Notes under the pieces: model-generated | What the model was told of the DNA's origin: nothing | What the model saw: the letters and a program-made list of their open reading frames with translations, nothing else | Database searches by the model: none | Made by a program: the position numbers and the translations under genes | Shown here: positions 54,160 through 60,607 of the stretch, piece after piece | How the letters are laid out: every line of letters begins with the position of its first letter | Position numbering within the stretch: the stretch's first letter is position 1 | NCBI RefSeq assembly: GCF_036880405.1 | Contig: NZ_JBAJJM010000007.1 | Location: 62,001 to 126,000 of the forward strand | Source of the DNA: Mannheimia indoligenes | GTDB taxonomy: Bacteria; Pseudomonadota; Gammaproteobacteria; Enterobacterales; Pasteurellaceae | Length of the DNA: 64,000 nt | Reading direction: 5' to 3'

Positions 54160-54453
54160 CTACCTACGACTATTTCGCATTGCATTTAGCCATTCTTGAG
54201 CATCAGTTCGGCTTGCGAACATCAACCCTTGCTCGGCTCTACTTTTTGTTTGGCAATCATCAGCATCTTCATAAACCCATTCTTCAATGCTCGTAAAGTC
54301 CATATCTCCATCATAACAATCAACGTCATAAACATTGATAGTATAGTAGCGTTTACCAACTTCAAGTTTTATAACAGGGCAAGGTAAATCTAATTGCACT
54401 CTTGGGCGTGGTTCTTCCCACAGTACTTGTTCTAAACTAAATGACTCACTCAT
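54160..54453 (-). CDS. Small acidic phage protein of unknown function (97 residues)
   Basis: A strongly acidic protein, SFSLEQVLWEEPRPRVQLDL at the start and YTINVYDVDCYDGDMDFTSIEEWVYEDADDCQTKSRAEQG in the centre. No known domain is visible. Its ATG lies eight bases inside the end of the upstream DUF6378-like gene and its stop is two bases before the next gene, a tight cluster of three. Confidence 0.6.
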   Translation of the reverse strand: MSESFSLEQVLWEEPRPRVQLDLPCPVIKLEVGKRYYTINVYDVDCYDGDMDFTSIEEWVYEDADDCQTKSRAEQGLMFASRTDAQEWLNAMRNSRR

Positions 54454-54883
54454 TATTTACCTCACTAACACCGGTACTTTTACCAATTAAAGCTTCCAAC
54501 ACCTCAACAGCCTCCTCTTTGCTCTCAAACTCCAAATCCAGCCGCCAAACAGAGCTTTTATTAAGGTGTGATTCGGGGTAAATACTATCGGTTAATGGTT
54601 TTGGTAATGCTTTAACTTCTGCTGACACATTCGGGTTATAAAGTCCGCCACCTAACATTGCATAACCGGCAATGTCTTGATAATTGTCTTGATGATTTGC
54701 TCCCTTATTTAAAATGCGAGAGGCTTTGAATAGCAGCATTTCAACAGATGTTCGTTGTCTCCAGTTGAGTTTTGTTGCGTGTGGATCGCTTACTTCACGG
54801 AAACCGCCATAAATCTGTGTGAAAGTGTCATAACTTCCGTGTTGTTGTTCACGTTCATCTAAAATATCTTGGGTTGTTTTCAT
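54446..54883 (-). CDS. DUF6378-like phage protein
   Basis: A 145-residue protein whose first 80 residues (ILDEREQQHGSYDTFTQIYGGFREV, WRQRTSVEMLLFKASRILNKGANHQDNYQDIAGYAMLG) match the DUF6378 pattern. The conserved Glu, His and Asp residues suggest a MazG-related helical fold. The C-terminal third (SVWRLDLEFESKEEAVEVLEALIGK) looks like an added module. The function is unknown. It overlaps the next gene by eight bases. Confidence 0.72.
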   Translation of the reverse strand: MKTTQDILDEREQQHGSYDTFTQIYGGFREVSDPHATKLNWRQRTSVEMLLFKASRILNKGANHQDNYQDIAGYAMLGGGLYNPNVSAEVKALPKPLTDSIYPESHLNKSSVWRLDLEFESKEEAVEVLEALIGKSTGVSEVNNE

Positions 54884-54902
54884 AGGATGTTTTCCTTTAA
54901 AG

Positions 54903-55478
54903 TTAGCTTACCTTTCTGGTAATCCAAATAATTGCTTGGATACACCACACGAATTGGTAACTAAGCACGTTACAATCATTAATATCAAGTTCATCAAAGA
55001 TGTCCCATTCATCGGGACTTAGCTCATATAAAAATCGTTCAACCTCAATTTGAGAGCTGAAATCTATACTTTCGATTTTATCTCGCAATTCATCTAGCAT
55101 TTCTTCTTGAGAGTCATCAAATTCTCTATCTTCCATATAGCTTTTAAATCGTCCCTCAACCATTTCTTGAGCTTGATTTGCGTCAAAAATATGTGTGCGG
55201 AAATTTATATCCTCCGCAAGAACTTTGCTTGCCATATAATGCAAACTAAAAGCAGATTGGTTTTTCAGGAAAAATTCATAAGGGCTTAATAAACCACCAA
55301 GAACAAAACTTCCCATATCACCAGTGATAATGACTCGGCTTGATTGGTAAATGACAGTAAATGCTAAGTGGCAACCTTCGTTAGGAATTGCCGCCTGAAA
55401 AATTTTAGTATCATCATTGTTTTGAATAACGGTAATTTCGTGATTTTTCACGCTATCTAGAAATTTTTCTGAGAACAT
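54903..55478 (-). CDS. Phage protein of unknown function (191 residues)
   Basis: It starts MFSEKFLDSVKNHEITVIQN. Residues 45-90 (YQSSRVIITGDMGSFVLGGLLSPYEFFLKN) form a beta-rich segment, and the second half is acidic and helical (DREFDDSQEEMLDELRDKIESI). It ends with a hydrophobic VWCIQAIIWITRKVS. No signal peptide. Frames of this type are common beside ssb and rdgC in Pasteurellaceae prophages, but I cannot assign a role. Confidence 0.62.
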   Translation of the reverse strand: MFSEKFLDSVKNHEITVIQNNDDTKIFQAAIPNEGCHLAFTVIYQSSRVIITGDMGSFVLGGLLSPYEFFLKNQSAFSLHYMASKVLAEDINFRTHIFDANQAQEMVEGRFKSYMEDREFDDSQEEMLDELRDKIESIDFSSQIEVERFLYELSPDEWDIFDELDINDCNVLSYQFVWCIQAIIWITRKVS

Positions 55479-55496
55479 TGCTATATCCTTTTAATA

Positions 55497-55519
55497 ACCG
55501 CTTGTTGAGAACAAGCGGT
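55497..55519. terminator. Opposed uptake-signal hairpin between rdgC and the 191-residue gene
   Basis: ACCGCTTGTT, GAG, AACAAGCGGT: a perfect ten-base stem from two uptake-signal cores. It lacks a T-run on the minus strand, so it may pause rather than terminate. Confidence 0.55.
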
Positions 55520-55567
55520 CAATTTTCATCAAAAACTTACAAGTAAACTTATAAGCTAACTTACAAG

Positions 55568-56461
55568 CTACTTTTTAATATTGCCGAACTCTGCTGCAAT
55601 TAACTCAATCAACTGCGATAATTCTTGGGTCATCAGCAAGAAATCCGCATCAAATCGTTGGACGACATCTTCTTTTAAAACATCGTCATTTTGCTCGATA
55701 ATATTATCCGCAAATTTTAGTCGAGATAGTGTTCCATCTTCATTCAGAATGAAAGACAAGTGGTTTTCTCTTTCAACCGCAAGGCTTACTGCCATTGCAC
55801 CATGTTCTAAGCAAGTAGTTACCTCTTCGCCTTCGAGATCTTGGCGTTTAAAGATTGCTAGGCTATCTACATCAAACCGCTTTAATTTACCCTCTTCTAA
55901 TAACATCAACCATTGCGGCGTGCCGTTTACAAGCCAACTTGTCATCACTTCGCTAGGATTACTGTTGTAAGACAGAGGCACAACAGGCAATGAGCCAAGA
56001 GATTTTCTAAGCAACGCTAATACATCTTCCGATTTCTTGGCGGAAGATGAATCTACAAAGATAAGTCCTTTTGTTGTATCAATCCAAATAGCGGTATGTG
56101 TAAACTTACTAAACGCTCGCAGCAACATTTCTGCCATAACGCTATCTTTAATAGATAATTTTTCAGTTTTTTTGAGTTTACGACCCTCTTTTTCTTCAAG
56201 TGCCGCAACTCGAGCTGCTAACTGGCGATTTACTGCGTAAGCCGGTAACACTTTCTCTTCTTTGCAGGCCACAATCAAAATATGACCGTTTATTTCAAAT
56301 TTTAGCGATTCATTACCGTGCAGCGGTGCTGTCCAGCCAAACTTGGAATAATCTGTGCTTTCGCAAGGTGTGAATCGGCTATTCTCTAAAGCAGTCTCAA
56401 GTTTTGAAAAATCAATTTGCGATGTAAGGCGGTATGCCATTAAGTTTTTAAACCAGTACAT
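55568..56461 (-). CDS. rdgC: Recombination-associated protein RdgC (phage copy)
   Basis: A 297-residue ring-forming DNA-binding protein that limits RecA. Hallmarks: MYWFKNLMAYRLTSQIDFSK, FGWTAPLHGNESLKFEINGHILIVACKEEKVLPAYAVNRQL, KLSIKDSVMAEMLLRAFSKFTHTAIWID, and LTSWLV-like ending of the second domain (VMTSWLVNGTPQWLML). Full length for the family. Phage-encoded RdgC and SSB together suggest a replication/recombination block. Confidence 0.93.
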   Translation of the reverse strand: MYWFKNLMAYRLTSQIDFSKLETALENSRFTPCESTDYSKFGWTAPLHGNESLKFEINGHILIVACKEEKVLPAYAVNRQLAARVAALEEKEGRKLKKTEKLSIKDSVMAEMLLRAFSKFTHTAIWIDTTKGLIFVDSSSAKKSEDVLALLRKSLGSLPVVPLSYNSNPSEVMTSWLVNGTPQWLMLLEEGKLKRFDVDSLAIFKRQDLEGEEVTTCLEHGAMAVSLAVERENHLSFILNEDGTLSRLKFADNIIEQNDDVLKEDVVQRFDADFLLMTQELSQLIELIAAEFGNIKK

Positions 56462-56498
56462 TTTAAAAGTCCTTGTTATTTAGTAGGAGTTTGGTAAT

Positions 56499-56522
56499 AA
56501 AAAAGCCACTTAATTAGTGGCT
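56499..56522 (-). terminator. Terminator upstream of rdgC
   Basis: Minus-strand AGCCACT-AATTA-AGTGGCT followed by six T; it overlaps the stop codon of the 107-residue gene. Confidence 0.8.
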
Positions 56523-56844
56523 ATAAAACAGAGCTTGGTTTATTTAAAGTAATTGAGATTCTATTCGCATTTTCTTTTAAACATACTAAAGCCTTTTTCA
56601 TTAAAGCAGGGGACAATTCAAATCTATAAAGATCCGCCCAAGCTTTTAATTTACGTTCTAAATCATAGTCGGTTATTACATTAGACACAGAAAGAAGCTT
56701 ATATGCTCCATTTCGTTGCATTTTAGGTTTTTGTACCAATTTCAACATTAGGTTTAAAGACTCGTCATATAATAGGTACTGGGCATACCAGAGAACTTCG
56801 TTTTTAATAAACGCATCAAATTCAGCTTTCTGATTTTTGTTCAT
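56521..56844 (-). CDS. Phage protein of unknown function (107 residues)
   Basis: It begins NKNQKAEFDAFIKNEVLWYAQYLLYDE and continues ISVSN-type helices through FELSPALMKKALVCLKENANRI. Predicted all-helical, soluble, Lys-rich. The pattern recalls small phage proteins near ssb but shows no recognised motif. Its stop codon lies within the terminator before rdgC. Confidence 0.6.
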   Translation of the reverse strand: MNKNQKAEFDAFIKNEVLWYAQYLLYDESLNLMLKLVQKPKMQRNGAYKLLSVSNVITDYDLERKLKAWADLYRFELSPALMKKALVCLKENANRISITLNKPSSVL

Positions 56845-56899
56845 AATTTATACCTAGATGTTTTTGGGTTTATTTTGACAAATTCAAGTTATATGTAAT

Positions 56900-57358
56900 T
56901 CAAAACGGAATATCATCATTAAAATCTTGTGATTCAGATTCCGTCATTACTTGGTGATAGGGATTAGCTGGCGGTGGATTGCCTGGCGGTTCGGTCGCCC
57001 AATTATTGTTGCTGTTACCACTGTTCGGGCTACCTAGCATTTGTAACTGGTCGGCGATGATTTCGGTTGTCCAGCGGTCTGTGCCGTCTTGAGCTTGCCA
57101 CTTGCGAGTGCGTAGTTTGCCCTCAACATATACTTGAGAGCCTTTTTTCAGGTATTTGCCGATAATGTCGGCTAAATTCCGAAAGGCGATAATGCTATGC
57201 CACTCCGTCGCTTGCTTTTTCTCGCCCGATACTTTATCCGTCCATTCGGTCGAAGTTGCTACGCTGATTTTGGCGGTTGGGTCGCCGTTTGGTAGTGTTC
57301 GCAATTCCGGGTCGCTACCTAATCGACCAAGAATGATTACTTTATTAATTCCTGCCAT
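56900..57358 (-). CDS. ssb: Single-stranded DNA-binding protein (phage copy)
   Basis: A 152-residue OB-fold protein: AGINKVIILGRLGSDPELRTLPNGDPTAKISVATSTEW, then WHSIIAFRNLADIIGKYLKKGSQVYVEGKLRTRKWQAQDG. A Gly/Asn/Pro-rich linker leads to the acidic tip DFNDDIPF used to dock SSB partners. It is shorter than host SSB and lies in the early leftward operon, so it is the prophage's own. Confidence 0.95.
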   Translation of the reverse strand: MAGINKVIILGRLGSDPELRTLPNGDPTAKISVATSTEWTDKVSGEKKQATEWHSIIAFRNLADIIGKYLKKGSQVYVEGKLRTRKWQAQDGTDRWTTEIIADQLQMLGSPNSGNSNNNWATEPPGNPPPANPYHQVMTESESQDFNDDIPF

Positions 57359-57360
57359 TG

Positions 57361-57558
57361 TTATTCCTTGTAAAGTGTGATTGGTTTGTCTCTGCCAACG
57401 TTGAACCGCTCAATTTTGCGGTTAATCAACATAATGGCGTTTTGGCGGCTGTATTGTGGGTAGGTTTCGTGTTGTAATTTGCCGTCATAGTAAAACTTGG
57501 CGACAAATTGTTTGCCGACCTCCACAATTTCCACGCCAGCATCAATTTTTCGTGCCAT
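57361..57558 (-). CDS. Small basic phage protein of unknown function (65 residues)
   Basis: I start at ATG 57558, which has GGAGG seven bases ahead and gives ARKIDAGVEIVEVGKQFVAK onward to KPITLYKE. Starts further upstream would run far into the neighbouring gene. It is beta-rich and basic, with HETYPQYSRQNAIMLINRKIERF. It overlaps the preceding gene by 17 bases and is two bases from ssb, so it may be coupled to SSB expression. Confidence 0.6.
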   Translation of the reverse strand: MARKIDAGVEIVEVGKQFVAKFYYDGKLQHETYPQYSRQNAIMLINRKIERFNVGRDKPITLYKE

Positions 57559-57727
57559 ATTTCCCTCCGCAGTATTGGTTGCCGTTGCTTTCCACTTGCC
57601 AAACGCCTTGATTACGTTCACATTTGTAACGTTCCATTTGTATGTAGTCGTCATAGTCCATTCGCCCGACAATGCCTAATATCAAAATTAGCAAGGCAAA
57701 CGGAGCAAGTTGTTTCATTTTGTTCAT
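57542..57727 (-). CDS. Small single-span membrane or secreted phage protein (61 residues)
   Basis: From ATG 57727 (AGGA ribosome site) the product is NKMKQLAPFALLILILGIVG, then a hydrophilic tail YDDYIQMERYKCERNQGVWQ and two Cys (KCERNQ...QYCGGKYG). One N-terminal membrane segment or signal. An in-frame start at 57775 would pass through a terminator hairpin and is rejected. The function is unknown. Confidence 0.6.
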   Translation of the reverse strand: MNKMKQLAPFALLILILGIVGRMDYDDYIQMERYKCERNQGVWQVESNGNQYCGGKYGTKN

Positions 57728-57746
57728 AGGATTGTCCTTTGGAGTT

Positions 57747-57773
57747 AAAAAAAGCCCACGTTTTACGGTGGGC
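57747..57773 (-). terminator. Terminator in the leftward operon
   Basis: Minus-strand GCCCAC...GTGGGC with an eight-base loop, then seven T. Confidence 0.85.
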
Positions 57774-57877
57774 ATAAGTGCCTTTCTTTATACTTGTAAG
57801 GCTCAAGCCCTCTTGTGTGCGACCACCTCGAGGAGTAAAATGTTTTCTGCGACCACAATTTAATCAAGGAGAACATT

Positions 57878-58099
57878 ATGAAAAAATCAAGTGCAGATAC
57901 TCTTGCTTTACTTTTCGCAAGGGATATTGTTCGTACACCTAGTTCATCAAATAATTCATCAGTTAATGAATTAAACCGATTCTCAGCAGACGCTATTGCT
58001 GATTTTATTGAGGTTCTCTCAAAGAGATTTGAAGCATTGGATGAAACAGTAAATTTACCTATGGTATTTAATGCTTATAAGAATCAATCAGACAGATAG
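57878..58099 (+). CDS. Small rightward phage protein (73 residues)
   Basis: A frame opposite to the leftward operon with a strong AAGGAG ribosome site seven bases before ATG. The product begins KKSSADTLALLFARDIVRTP and has a Ser/Asn-rich linker and a helical half (FSADAIADFIEVLSKRFEALDETVN). No motif recognised. It overlaps the end of the leftward 76-residue gene by 32 bases tail to tail. Confidence 0.5.
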   Translation: MKKSSADTLALLFARDIVRTPSSSNNSSVNELNRFSADAIADFIEVLSKRFEALDETVNLPMVFNAYKNQSDR

Positions 58100-58298
58100 C
58101 TTTACAAGCTAATTTCGCTAATTCTTCAGGTGGGTAATCAGTATTTCTTGCCACACTTTCTAAAATAGCCTGTTTGATCCGATTTTTATCGCTACCAGAC
58201 AGGCTGTTTTCTACGACTTTTAATTCCAAATCTTTAGGGCTTCCTAGTTGTTCATTTAAAATAACAACTTTCGCAATTTCAAAATTTTTATTTTTCAT
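58068..58298 (-). CDS. First gene of the leftward operon, unknown (76 residues)
   Basis: KNKNFEIAKVVILNEQLGSP, then KDLELKVVENSLSGSDKNRIKQAILESVARNTDYPPEELAKLACKAICL. Soluble, helical, no motif I recognise. GAGG precedes its ATG by seven bases. It is the first clear protein after the long PL leader, in the position lambda gives to N, but its sequence is not Arg-rich like N. Confidence 0.55.
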   Translation of the reverse strand: MKNKNFEIAKVVILNEQLGSPKDLELKVVENSLSGSDKNRIKQAILESVARNTDYPPEELAKLACKAICLIDSYKH

Positions 58299-58672
58299 AA
58301 TTTACCTCTAGTTAAATATTCCAGAACATACTTTCTTAAATACGCTTTGGAATAGTGCGTGTCTGCCCACGCCGTCGCCCGCCCGGCTTTCGCCATTCCG
58401 TCGGGTGCTGCTTGTATCCGTACTTACTCAAACTTGAGATAAGCGTGATTGCTTAGGACTGATACCAGTGTTGCCTTTTCAGCTCTCCACACCTTGCGAG
58501 TGTGTTGCCTAAACCTTGCCACCTCTTTTTGGCAAGTCGTTCAAATTTGTATGTCAGGGTCTAACCAACCTTGCCGAGTTATAAAGCATTACTTTACAAC
58601 TGCTCGAGGTTGTTAATATCGTCCGCACAAGCACCGAATTGTTAAAGAGCATTGAGCCTTAGCTCGTTTTGA
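58299..58672 (-). ncRNA. Structured leader of the phage leftward (PL) operon
   Basis: About 370 bases between the PL-like promoter and the first leftward gene, clearly more GC-rich than its surroundings and rich in inverted repeats (for example GGCAAG/CTTGCC and CACACTCGCAAGGTGTG). All three frames contain only short peptide-like stretches of about 30-40 codons broken by stops, and none has a good start and ribosome site. The promoter-proximal end carries boxA. I read it as a conserved RNA element, possibly an antitermination or regulatory leader. That role is an inference. Confidence 0.55.
58640..58651 (-). promoter_or_regulatory. rRNA-type boxA antitermination site
   Basis: Minus-strand TGCTCTTTAACA, a 12-of-12 match to the rRNA-operon boxA consensus, 22-33 bases from the predicted transcription start. 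Just upstream GAGC-TAAG-GCTC makes a small boxB-like hairpin, the boxB-boxA order of rrn leaders. Confidence 0.8.
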
Positions 58673-58679
58673 TGCGAAC

Positions 58680-58707
58680 ATAATACACTATGTATTTCTA
58701 TTGTAAA
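58680..58707 (-). promoter_or_regulatory. PL-like early promoter
   Basis: Minus-strand TTTACA (58707-58702), 16 bases, TATTAT (58685-58680). Two repressor operators overlap it. Confidence 0.75.
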
Positions 58708-58751
58708 TACCAAATGTATTAACCTATTAAAATAAAAATACATTTTGTATT
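58682..58751. promoter_or_regulatory. Left operator cluster (OL-like, three sites)
   Basis: Three 15-base sites: AATACA-CTA-TGTATT at 58682-58696, AATACC-AAA-TGTATT at 58706-58720 and AATACA-TTT-TGTATT at 58737-58751. The same pattern recurs upstream of the CI-like and Cro-like genes, so one repressor should bind both places. Confidence 0.75.
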
Positions 58752-58898
58752 TAAATGATTGATTATAAAAGGAATTTATTTTTATAAAAGTTGTTTAAAT
58801 GGCTAATTAATAAACAGAATAAAGATGAGGTATTCGTTATTATTGAGTAGGTTACTAATTTGGGGTAAAAGAAAACCGCCACGAGGGCGGTTAGTTGA
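58752..58898. other. AT-rich spacer between the left operators and hicB
   Basis: No gene is seen. It holds only the terminator repeat at 58867-58892. Confidence 0.5.
58867..58892 (-). terminator. Terminator after hicB, left copy of a 26-base direct repeat
   Basis: On the minus strand AACCGCC-CTCGT-GGCGGTT followed by TTCTTTT. The whole 26 bases recur at 59626-59651. Confidence 0.85.
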
Positions 58899-59318
58899 TT
58901 AGTGAGGGAGAATAGTAAAGTGTTGATTTAGCTTGCCATAGGCTTTTTCAACAAATTCTACTTTTGTGGAATGATTAAAATCTAATAGGCGATCTATCTG
59001 TGGTAAGTGTACATCTAATCGTCTTGCCATTTCTGCTTTGCGTACACCTTGTTTAATCATTTCATTTAAGAGAAATACTTTCATTGATTGCAGCACGGTA
59101 AGATTAACCGAATGTTGTCCCTCTTTAATTGGGCTTGGCATTGGTATTTCTCGTCTATCATCAAAATAGAATTCAAGGGCTGTGGCTAAGCCATCTTGTG
59201 CTTCTAATAGGGCTTCTTCTAAGTCTTCACCTACGCTTGCCATTTCAGGAATATCAGGGCAAGTAACAAGATATGTGCCGTTATCGTCAGGGGTAATTTC
59301 AACTGGGTAGCGTAACAT
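58899..59318 (-). CDS. hicB: HicB antitoxin
   Basis: A 139-residue antitoxin: an N-terminal partial RNase-H fold (YPVEITPDDNGTYLVTCPDIPEMASVGEDLEEALLEAQDGLATALEFYFDDRREIP, residues 4-58) and a C-terminal HTH (MIKQGVRKAEMARRLDVHLPQIDRLLDF) for DNA binding. It follows hicA by 38 bases. Toxin-first order is usual for HicAB. It should neutralise HicA and repress the pair through the palindromes upstream of hicA. Confidence 0.9.
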   Translation of the reverse strand: MLRYPVEITPDDNGTYLVTCPDIPEMASVGEDLEEALLEAQDGLATALEFYFDDRREIPMPSPIKEGQHSVNLTVLQSMKVFLLNEMIKQGVRKAEMARRLDVHLPQIDRLLDFNHSTKVEFVEKAYGKLNQHFTILPH

Positions 59319-59356
59319 ATAAACTCCTAGAAAAGCCCCTCTTTCGAGGGACTTTG

Positions 59357-59539
59357 TTATTTAAGATCTAAGTCTTTCTTAATCTTATTCACTAAACCTG
59401 TACCAATCTCTTTGCTCCCGTGATAAGGAAAAACAGATTGTTTTCCGTTTAGTGTTACCTTTCGATGACTGCCTCGCCTATGGTTTTCAATTTCGCAACC
59501 TTGAGCAAGTAAGTACCTCAGGAACTCGCTGTATTTCAT
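59357..59539 (-). CDS. hicA: HicA toxin (mRNA interferase)
   Basis: A 60-residue toxin of the double-stranded-RNA-binding fold: KYSEFLRYLLAQGCEIENHR, then GSHRKVTLNGKQSVFPYHGSKEIGTGLVNKIKKDL. The catalytic His lies in GSHRK, and the second conserved block is PYHGSKEI. I start at ATG 59539, which has AAGGAGG ahead. A longer in-frame start at 59641 would cross the operators. HicA enzymes cut mRNA and tmRNA independently of ribosomes. Confidence 0.9.
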   Translation of the reverse strand: MKYSEFLRYLLAQGCEIENHRRGSHRKVTLNGKQSVFPYHGSKEIGTGLVNKIKKDLDLK

Positions 59540-59573
59540 AAGATACCTCCTTATCAAAACAGCAAGGAAATAA

Positions 59574-59611
59574 TACAACATTTTTGTTGTAGTTACAACA
59601 TTTTTGTTGTA
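59574..59611. promoter_or_regulatory. Twin operators upstream of hicA
   Basis: TACAACATTTTTGTTGTA occurs twice, at 59574-59591 and 59594-59611. Each is a perfect palindrome with seven-base arms, set 20 bases apart (about two helix turns). They are well placed for cooperative binding by HicB. Confidence 0.8.
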
Positions 59612-59625
59612 TTTGTTGATAAGGG

Positions 59626-59651
59626 AAAAGAAAACCGCCACGAGGGCGGTT
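59626..59651 (-). terminator. Terminator after the membrane-protein gene, right copy of the direct repeat
   Basis: Identical over 26 bases to 58867-58892, with the same GCCGCC-type stem and T-rich tail, 16 bases after the stop of the 298-residue gene. Confidence 0.85.
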
Positions 59652-59666
59652 TAGAATGCTGATACT

Positions 59667-60563
59667 TTACTTTGTATGTACAGAACGAATTTCAATTCGT
59701 TTAAATTCTGTTTTCTCACCTTTCTGAATAGAATAGAGAGTTATATCAGCCTTAATGCTTTCCTGCTTAGCTAAAACAGTTAGATCTATTGTTTGAGGAA
59801 TATCAATTTTGACACGCTTTGTAAATAAACCATCAACATAGCCATACCAACCTTTTGTATAGCTATCACGATCTGAAGCTCTGATATGTAGAGTAATGTT
59901 ATCAAGCGGCAGTTCTTTTTCATCAGATTGAGGCACATATTCAGTTGGTGTCTCTGAGACTAGTTCTGACGGTAATACAACGTTATTACCAGCAAAACTG
60001 ATATGAGCATTTTGATCATCTTGTTTGGCTGGGCTGATAAATTCAATCGCATTACGAGCGAGAGTATTTTTATTTGTAGGACTGTTTTCTATTGCTTTTT
60101 GGAAGGTTTCTACAGGCACGCCGACAGCTCCAGCACTATTTACAATAACATTGTTATAGCTACCGGATACATTAACATTTACTGCATTAGGATTCCCGCC
60201 CGATACATAATGCCAAATACCAAAAGCAACTGTACCTGCGATAACGGCTCCAAAGATACCTGTTTTCATCTTATTATTTTTGACAAATTGTTTAAAGGTG
60301 TTATCCACATCTTCTTTATTTTCATTGTAGTACTTTACTTCGGCGTGAACCGTTTCAATCATACTACCTTCTTTGATTTCTGACACTTTTAGATCAATGC
60401 TGTGAATTTTAACACCTAAAATATCAGAAAGAGCATTTCGAGATTGCTTAGTGAGTTCTTCAAGTGATTCAAGTGATTTGATTAAATCCTTAATACGAAT
60501 ACCACCTGTAGTATTATATTTAATTTGCTCTTCAATAGTAAATGAATACAACTCTTTTTCCAT
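59667..60563 (-). CDS. Unknown 298-residue single-span membrane protein in the lysogeny region
   Basis: An N-terminal soluble domain (1-95) with SLESLEELTKQSRNALSDILGVKIHSIDLKVSEIKEGSM is followed by a membrane segment (TGIFGAVIAGTVAFGIWHYV, about 100-120). A beta-rich region (NAVNVNVSGSYNNVIVNSAG) and a C-terminal domain (ITLHIRASDRDSYTKGWYGYVDGLFTKRVKIDIP) come next. I do not recognise the family. It lies directly downstream of the CI-like repressor on the same strand, where lambda keeps rexAB, so it is probably expressed in the lysogen and could be an exclusion or defence protein (inference). Confidence 0.65.
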   Translation of the reverse strand: MEKELYSFTIEEQIKYNTTGGIRIKDLIKSLESLEELTKQSRNALSDILGVKIHSIDLKVSEIKEGSMIETVHAEVKYYNENKEDVDNTFKQFVKNNKMKTGIFGAVIAGTVAFGIWHYVSGGNPNAVNVNVSGSYNNVIVNSAGAVGVPVETFQKAIENSPTNKNTLARNAIEFISPAKQDDQNAHISFAGNNVVLPSELVSETPTEYVPQSDEKELPLDNITLHIRASDRDSYTKGWYGYVDGLFTKRVKIDIPQTIDLTVLAKQESIKADITLYSIQKGEKTEFKRIEIRSVHTK

Positions 60564-60607
60564 ATTTTATTCCTATAACTCGTCCTTTACCCAATAAAAT
60601 TCAACTA

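Noticed and set aside
58299..58640. Small proteins encoded in the PL leader
   Set aside because: All three frames give short protein-like pieces, but none has a good start with a ribosome site and they cannot all be coding. A conserved RNA explains it more simply.
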